Positions 16,356 to 19,869 of a DNA stretch of 19,869 nt are shown here, in pieces. The notes below the pieces were generated by a model, which was given only the letters and a program-made list of their open reading frames with translations, had not been told where the DNA came from and did not search any database. The position numbers and the translations under genes were made by a program. This DNA comes from WHSV01 sp050693975 (GTDB taxonomy: Bacteria; Actinomycetota; CADDZG01; WHSQ01). Location: positions 1 to 19,869 of the forward strand of contig JBOGWV010000065.1 in NCBI GenBank assembly GCA_050693975.1. Reading direction: 5' to 3'. Position 1 is the stretch's first letter. Each line of letters opens with the position of its first letter.

Positions 16356-17483
16356 ATGGCCGAAACTCACGTCCCAACCCGGGTTCTCATAGCGGATGAC
16401 AAGCCGGAGATCCGCTTAATGATGCGACGCCTCGTCGAAACCGACCGTCGTTTCAAGGTGGTGGGCGAGACCTCGACCGGACTCGAGACGATCGAGCGGC
16501 TGGACGCCTCCAAGCCCGACGTGGTGGTGCTCGACCTCGACCTGCCCGACATGGACGGGCTCGATGCCTTGAGCGTCCTCCAACAGCGGGCTCCCCATCT
16601 AAAGGTCGTGATTCTGGCAGGACCGGAGTCGTCGGGCCGGGCGGGCGATGCAAGAAGGCTCGGTGCGGACGATTTCATCGACGCTGGCAGCGTTCACGAG
16701 CTGCAGAATCGCCTGATGGCATTGTTCCCGGGGGCTTCACCGCCTCCGGACGAAGAGCAGGTTGGAGAGAAGGTGTCCGGCGCCCTCCGGGCCGACGCCG
16801 ATATCAACGACGTCCTGTCGGTGCTCGTCCACGAGTTGCAGGCTCCCCTCGCGGTCGTCGAAGCCTTCACCATCTCGCTCTCGAACGCGGTCGAGCGCGA
16901 TGACGGTGCGGCCATCCGGGAGACCTCAGCCGCCATCAAGCGAGCCACCGGCACCTTGCGTTCGCTGATCCGCTCCTTGAGCGAGGTCCGGGACCTCGAC
17001 ACCGGCCGGCTGCGGCTCAACCTGCGCGAAGTCGAGCTCAGTGAGCAGGTACGGCTGACGGTCGGTGACCTTGCCCCGGTCGCGCGCACGCACACGGTAC
17101 AGGTCACGGCTTCCGAAGACCTACTCGTGGTGCTCGACCCCGTGAGGGTCCGGCAGGTGATCACCAACCTGGTGTTGAACGCTGCCAAGTTCTCTCCGCG
17201 GAACACGTTGATAAAGATCGAGGTGGGCAGGGACGGCGACTTCGCCAACGTCATGGTCACCGACCGGGGACCGGGCATCCCACCCGGCCGATCGGGTGAG
17301 CTGTTCCGTCGCTTCTCTCGTCTCGGTGCGACGGGTTCCGGGACCGGCCTGGGCCTCTATCTCTCGCGCGGCATCGCCCGGAGTCACGGTGGCGACCTGA
17401 CCTGCCGGAGCGTGCCGGGCCGCGGCTCGACCTTCACCCTCGCCCTTCCGCTGCGACCACCGGAGCAGGGCACGCTCACCTGA
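16356..17483 (+). CDS. Receiver-histidine kinase protein with degenerate receiver
   Basis: 375 residues, soluble, without membrane helices. Residues 8-122 are a receiver with D14-D15 and phosphoacceptor D60 (VVVLDLDLPDMDG). The switch Ser/Thr is Ala (A88 in VVILAGPES) and the conserved Lys is missing (D109 in DDFIDAGS). Residues 150-215 are a HisKA dimerisation domain with H159 in LVHELQAPLAVVEAF. Residues 260-367 are the ATPase domain with N box VITNLVLNAAKFS (N271, N275), G1 DRGPGIP (303-309) and G2 GTGLGLYLSRGI (329-340). It is probably a cytosolic kinase whose receiver is an input or docking module. No partner with a DNA-binding domain is adjacent. AAAGGGGACGG precedes the ATG. Confidence 0.88.
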   Translation: MAETHVPTRVLIADDKPEIRLMMRRLVETDRRFKVVGETSTGLETIERLDASKPDVVVLDLDLPDMDGLDALSVLQQRAPHLKVVILAGPESSGRAGDARRLGADDFIDAGSVHELQNRLMALFPGASPPPDEEQVGEKVSGALRADADINDVLSVLVHELQAPLAVVEAFTISLSNAVERDDGAAIRETSAAIKRATGTLRSLIRSLSEVRDLDTGRLRLNLREVELSEQVRLTVGDLAPVARTHTVQVTASEDLLVVLDPVRVRQVITNLVLNAAKFSPRNTLIKIEVGRDGDFANVMVTDRGPGIPPGRSGELFRRFSRLGATGSGTGLGLYLSRGIARSHGGDLTCRSVPGRGSTFTLALPLRPPEQGTLT

Positions 17484-17507
17484 GCCCGCTAGTTAGAGTG
17501 TCCGCCC

Positions 17508-18509
17508 ATGACGAGGGTGACCACCATCGACTTTCCCGTTGACCTGCCGGTGGTGCGGCGGCGCGACCACTGGGTGGCGCGAGCCGGAGAACGTGAGCTC
17601 CGGCTCGTCAACCTCGACAAGGTCTTCTGGCCAAACGAGCGTTACAACAAGGCGGACCTGCTCACCTACTACTTCAACATCTCGCCGGTGATGCTCCCCC
17701 ATCTGGTCGACCGGCCCCTGACGATGAAGCGCATGCCAAACGGCATCGACGGGGACTTCTTCTATGAAAAGAACGCACCCGTGCACAGTCCCGACTGGAT
17801 GCCGACAATCCCCGTGTTCTCCGGGGAAGGCGGCAAGACCATCAACTTCCTCAGCGTCAGCGACGTCGCTCACATGTTGTGGATGGTGAACCTCGGGTGC
17901 ATCGAGTTCCACCCCCTGCACGCGAAAGGAGTCGACCAGGCCCATCCCAGTTACGCGTTCTTCGACCTCGATCCGTTCGAGCCTGCGGGCTGGGCCGAGG
18001 TCGCCCACGTCGCGGGACTCATCAAGGTGGTGCTCGATCAACTCGGGGTGACGGCCTACCCAAAGACGTCGGGTGCAACGGGGATGCAGATCATGGTTCC
18101 GCTCGACAACACTCTCGACTTCGGCGAGGTGCGGGGCTTCATCGGCGCGATCTCGGACATGGTGCACGCCGCCGATCCCGACACCACCACTCTGGAGTGG
18201 GAGGTCCGAAACCGCTCCGGCAAGGTGTTCCTCGATGTCAATATGAACCGGTCGGGGGCCAACATCGCGGCGGCCTATTCCGTACGCCCCGAGCCCGGCG
18301 CCACCGTTTCGACGCCGCTCGAATGGGACGAGATCGCGGACATCCACCCCCGCGACTTCAACATCACGACCATGTTCGAGCGAGTCGCGGCCGCAGGGGA
18401 TCCCTTCCTGCCGGTGGCCCAGGGCCCCGGCCAGTCGCTGACCGAGGCCATCCAGAGGTTGGACGCCAAGCCCCGAAAGGCACGCGTGGTCCGCCGCGAC
18501 CGCCCGTAA
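17508..18509 (+). CDS. Stand-alone LigD-type polymerase domain (archaeo-eukaryotic primase fold)
   Basis: 333 residues, matching the PolDom of bacterial LigD, which adds nucleotides (often ribonucleotides) at broken DNA ends during non-homologous end joining. Visible blocks are LVNLDKVFWPNERYNKADLL, RPLTMKRMPNGIDGDFFYEK, the metal-binding pair D153/D155 in YAFFDLDPF, SGATGMQIMVPL (188-199) and the third acidic residue D243 in KVFLDVNMN, then AYSVRPEPGATVSTPLEW. In LigD the second motif normally reads SGxxGxH; here the His position is Gln (Q194). The domain is not fused to a ligase; the phosphoesterase/ligase gene lies two genes downstream. The ribosome binding site before ATG 17508 is weak. 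Confidence 0.9.
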   Translation: MTRVTTIDFPVDLPVVRRRDHWVARAGERELRLVNLDKVFWPNERYNKADLLTYYFNISPVMLPHLVDRPLTMKRMPNGIDGDFFYEKNAPVHSPDWMPTIPVFSGEGGKTINFLSVSDVAHMLWMVNLGCIEFHPLHAKGVDQAHPSYAFFDLDPFEPAGWAEVAHVAGLIKVVLDQLGVTAYPKTSGATGMQIMVPLDNTLDFGEVRGFIGAISDMVHAADPDTTTLEWEVRNRSGKVFLDVNMNRSGANIAAAYSVRPEPGATVSTPLEWDEIADIHPRDFNITTMFERVAAAGDPFLPVAQGPGQSLTEAIQRLDAKPRKARVVRRDRP

Positions 18510-18518
18510 GCTAGCGGG

Positions 18519-19244
18519 ATGACTCTGTTCATCGGGACGTCGGGTTGGGCCTACAAGGAATGGAAACCGGATTTCTATCCCGCCGACATTCCCCAGAGGC
18601 TCTTCCTCGAGCACTACTCGTCCGCGCTCACGGCCTGCGAGGTCAACTGCACCTTCTACCGGTTGCAAGCCCCCACGACCTTCGCCAAGTGGTCCGCGAA
18701 CACGCCCGAGTCGTTCCGCTTCACGACCAAGGCCCATCGCGGCCTGACCCACTCGAAATCGATCTCCATCGAGGGCGAGCGGCGGTCGTTCTTCGAGGCC
18801 TACCTGCAGTCGGTCAAGCAGCTCGGCCCCCGGCTTGGCGCGCTGCTGTTCCAGTTCCCTCCGTACCGCAGCCGCGACGACGAGGCGCTCGAGGCCCTGC
18901 TCGCCGCGCTGCCCGACGACACGCCCACCGCGTTCGAGTTCCGCCACGACTCCTGGATCGACGACGGCGTTTACAAGACCATCGCCCATGCCGGGGGCAC
19001 GGTGTGCATCTCCAACACCACCGGAGACGTTCCCGAGTCGCTGCCCCCCGGCCCTCTCGCCTACGTCCGGCTCAGGACCGAGCGTTACTCACCCGAGGCC
19101 CGCGCCGGGTGGCTCGACCTGCTGAAGCGCGAAGCGGAAACGCGCGACGTGTTCGCGTTCGCCAAGCACGAGGGCATTCCCGCAGGCGACCTCTACGGGG
19201 GAGTCGGGCTTGCGCAGTGGCTAGTCGGTCAGACGCGCGTCTGA
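18519..19244 (+). CDS. DUF72 (YecE-like) TIM-barrel protein
   Basis: 241 residues. It starts with the family signature FIGTSGWAYKEWKPDFYP, then the CEVNCTFYRLQAP strand, FRFTTKAHRGLTH, LGALLFQFPP, AFEFRHDSWIDDGVY and AYVRLRTERYS, covering a full DUF72 barrel. The family has no established biochemical function. DUF72 genes are often found near DNA repair genes, and this one sits between the LigD polymerase-domain gene (nine bases upstream) and the LigD phosphoesterase-ligase gene (five bases downstream). That placement suggests a role linked to end joining, which is inference from context. No membrane segment or signal peptide is seen. Confidence 0.9.
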   Translation: MTLFIGTSGWAYKEWKPDFYPADIPQRLFLEHYSSALTACEVNCTFYRLQAPTTFAKWSANTPESFRFTTKAHRGLTHSKSISIEGERRSFFEAYLQSVKQLGPRLGALLFQFPPYRSRDDEALEALLAALPDDTPTAFEFRHDSWIDDGVYKTIAHAGGTVCISNTTGDVPESLPPGPLAYVRLRTERYSPEARAGWLDLLKREAETRDVFAFAKHEGIPAGDLYGGVGLAQWLVGQTRV

Positions 19245-19249
19245 AGTCG

Positions 19250-19869
19250 ATGTCAGAAACCGAGCGCGACTACGCGGCCAAGAGGGCTTTCGACGCCACC
19301 CCCGAGCCGGGAGCGACGACCTCGGGCAACGTCGATGTCGCCGCGGCGAAGCCCGGCGAGCGCTTCATGATTCACCAGCATCACGCTTCGCGCCTGCATT
19401 TCGACCTGCGGCTCGAGATGCTCAACGGCGACACTCCCGTGCTGGCCTCGTGGGCGGTGCCCCGCAACCTTCCCCTTACCAAAAGGAGCCCCCACCTTGC
19501 GGTGCACGTCGAGGATCACCCCATCGAATACGGCGAGTTCTCGGGCACCATCCCGAAGGGGAACTACGGGGCCGGCGAGGTGCGCATCTTTGACTCGGGC
19601 ACCTACGATCTGCTCGAACAAGAGTCCGGCAAGCTGACCTTCCCACTCCGCGCGCGCCGCCTGGACGGCGAATGGCACATGATCCTGCCGGACAAGAACC
19701 GCAAGTCGGGGTCGGCCGGACGGGAGAGAAGATCAGACGAGAATGAGTGGCTGGTTTTCTTTCGGAAGAGCTTCGCTCCGCCGCCCGATGAGCCCCCCGA
19801 GCTCTCACCGATGATGGCGACCCTCGAGCGCGAGCCGTTCGACGACGACCGCTGGCTGTTCGAACCGAA
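19250..19869 (+). CDS. ligD: LigD-type 3'-phosphoesterase domain and start of ATP-dependent DNA ligase (partial at window end)
   Basis: 206 complete codons are visible and the frame is still open at the last base. Residues 38-160 are a LigD 3'-phosphoesterase domain: MIHQHHASRLHFDLRLEM has H44, H50, D52 and R54 of the HxAxxxHxDxR site, followed by SWAVPRNLPL, LAVHVEDHPIEYGEFSGTIP and GNYGAGEVRIFD. This domain trims 3' phosphates and ribonucleotides at breaks. After an acidic/basic linker, LSPMMATLEREPFDDDRWLF is the usual entrance to the ATP-dependent ligase nucleotidyltransferase domain; the catalytic Lys motif should come just past the window. The gene therefore appears to be a PE-ligase protein with the polymerase domain supplied separately at 17508. 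Ku is not seen in the window. Confidence 0.9.
   Translation, partial: MSETERDYAAKRAFDATPEPGATTSGNVDVAAAKPGERFMIHQHHASRLHFDLRLEMLNGDTPVLASWAVPRNLPLTKRSPHLAVHVEDHPIEYGEFSGTIPKGNYGAGEVRIFDSGTYDLLEQESGKLTFPLRARRLDGEWHMILPDKNRKSGSAGRERRSDENEWLVFFRKSFAPPPDEPPELSPMMATLEREPFDDDRWLFEP

Noticed and set aside
17493..18989. 498-codon open frame on the minus strand
   Set aside because: It is antisense to the LigD polymerase and DUF72 genes; the composition is rich in Arg, Gly, Val, His and Asp without motifs.

Overview
The window is GC-rich and gene-dense, with strong G/C preference at third codon positions, several GTG and TTG starts and many 4-base (ATGA/GTGA) or 1-base (TGATG) gene overlaps. The Tad machinery here has no visible secretin or outer-membrane component. 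Together with the split LigD-type end-joining genes, this suggests a monoderm, high-GC lineage, most likely Actinomycetota. That assignment is inference: no rRNA or tRNA is present to test it.

Layout. Positions 1-1881 (+) hold the 3' end of moaE, a PIG3-like quinone oxidoreductase and an atypical SDR, tightly packed. Positions 1891-13919 (-) form a Tad/Flp pilus island of 12 genes, read from high to low coordinates: an unrecognised protein with a C-terminal zinc ribbon, cpaB, a cpaE-tadE fusion, a second tadE-like gene, tadA/cpaF, tadB, tadC, a NarL-type histidine kinase and response regulator, the Flp pilin, a TadG-like protein fused to an M15-like zinc peptidase domain, a VWA-domain membrane protein, and a membrane protein resembling the C-terminal half of the VWA protein. 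Almost every junction overlaps or is separated by a few bases. The one sizeable gap lies between the response regulator and the pilin; it contains several GC-rich dyads and the pilin has a very strong ribosome binding site.

Positions 13920-14352 separate the pilus island from the rightward genes. They contain a small, doubtful minus-strand ORF with an HELGH motif, a short inverted repeat and a hairpin followed by six T residues upstream of acs. Positions 14353-17483 (+) carry acetyl-CoA synthetase (acs) and a receiver-histidine kinase protein with a degenerate receiver. Positions 17508-19869 (+) carry an end-joining repair group: a stand-alone LigD polymerase domain, a DUF72 protein and a LigD 3'-phosphoesterase domain that runs into an ATP-dependent ligase domain cut off by the window end.

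How it fits together. The pilus island contains an assembly motor (TadA), platform (TadB/TadC), localisation ATPase (CpaE), pilin and pseudopilins, plus its own two-component system. It also encodes three envelope proteins (TadG-M15, VWA, VWA-like partner) that could act at the pilus tip or open the cell wall. The prepilin peptidase (TadV/CpaA) is not in the window. The least described parts are the TadG-peptidase fusion, the CpaE-TadE fusion, the paired VWA/partner proteins and the zinc-ribbon protein at the head of the operon.
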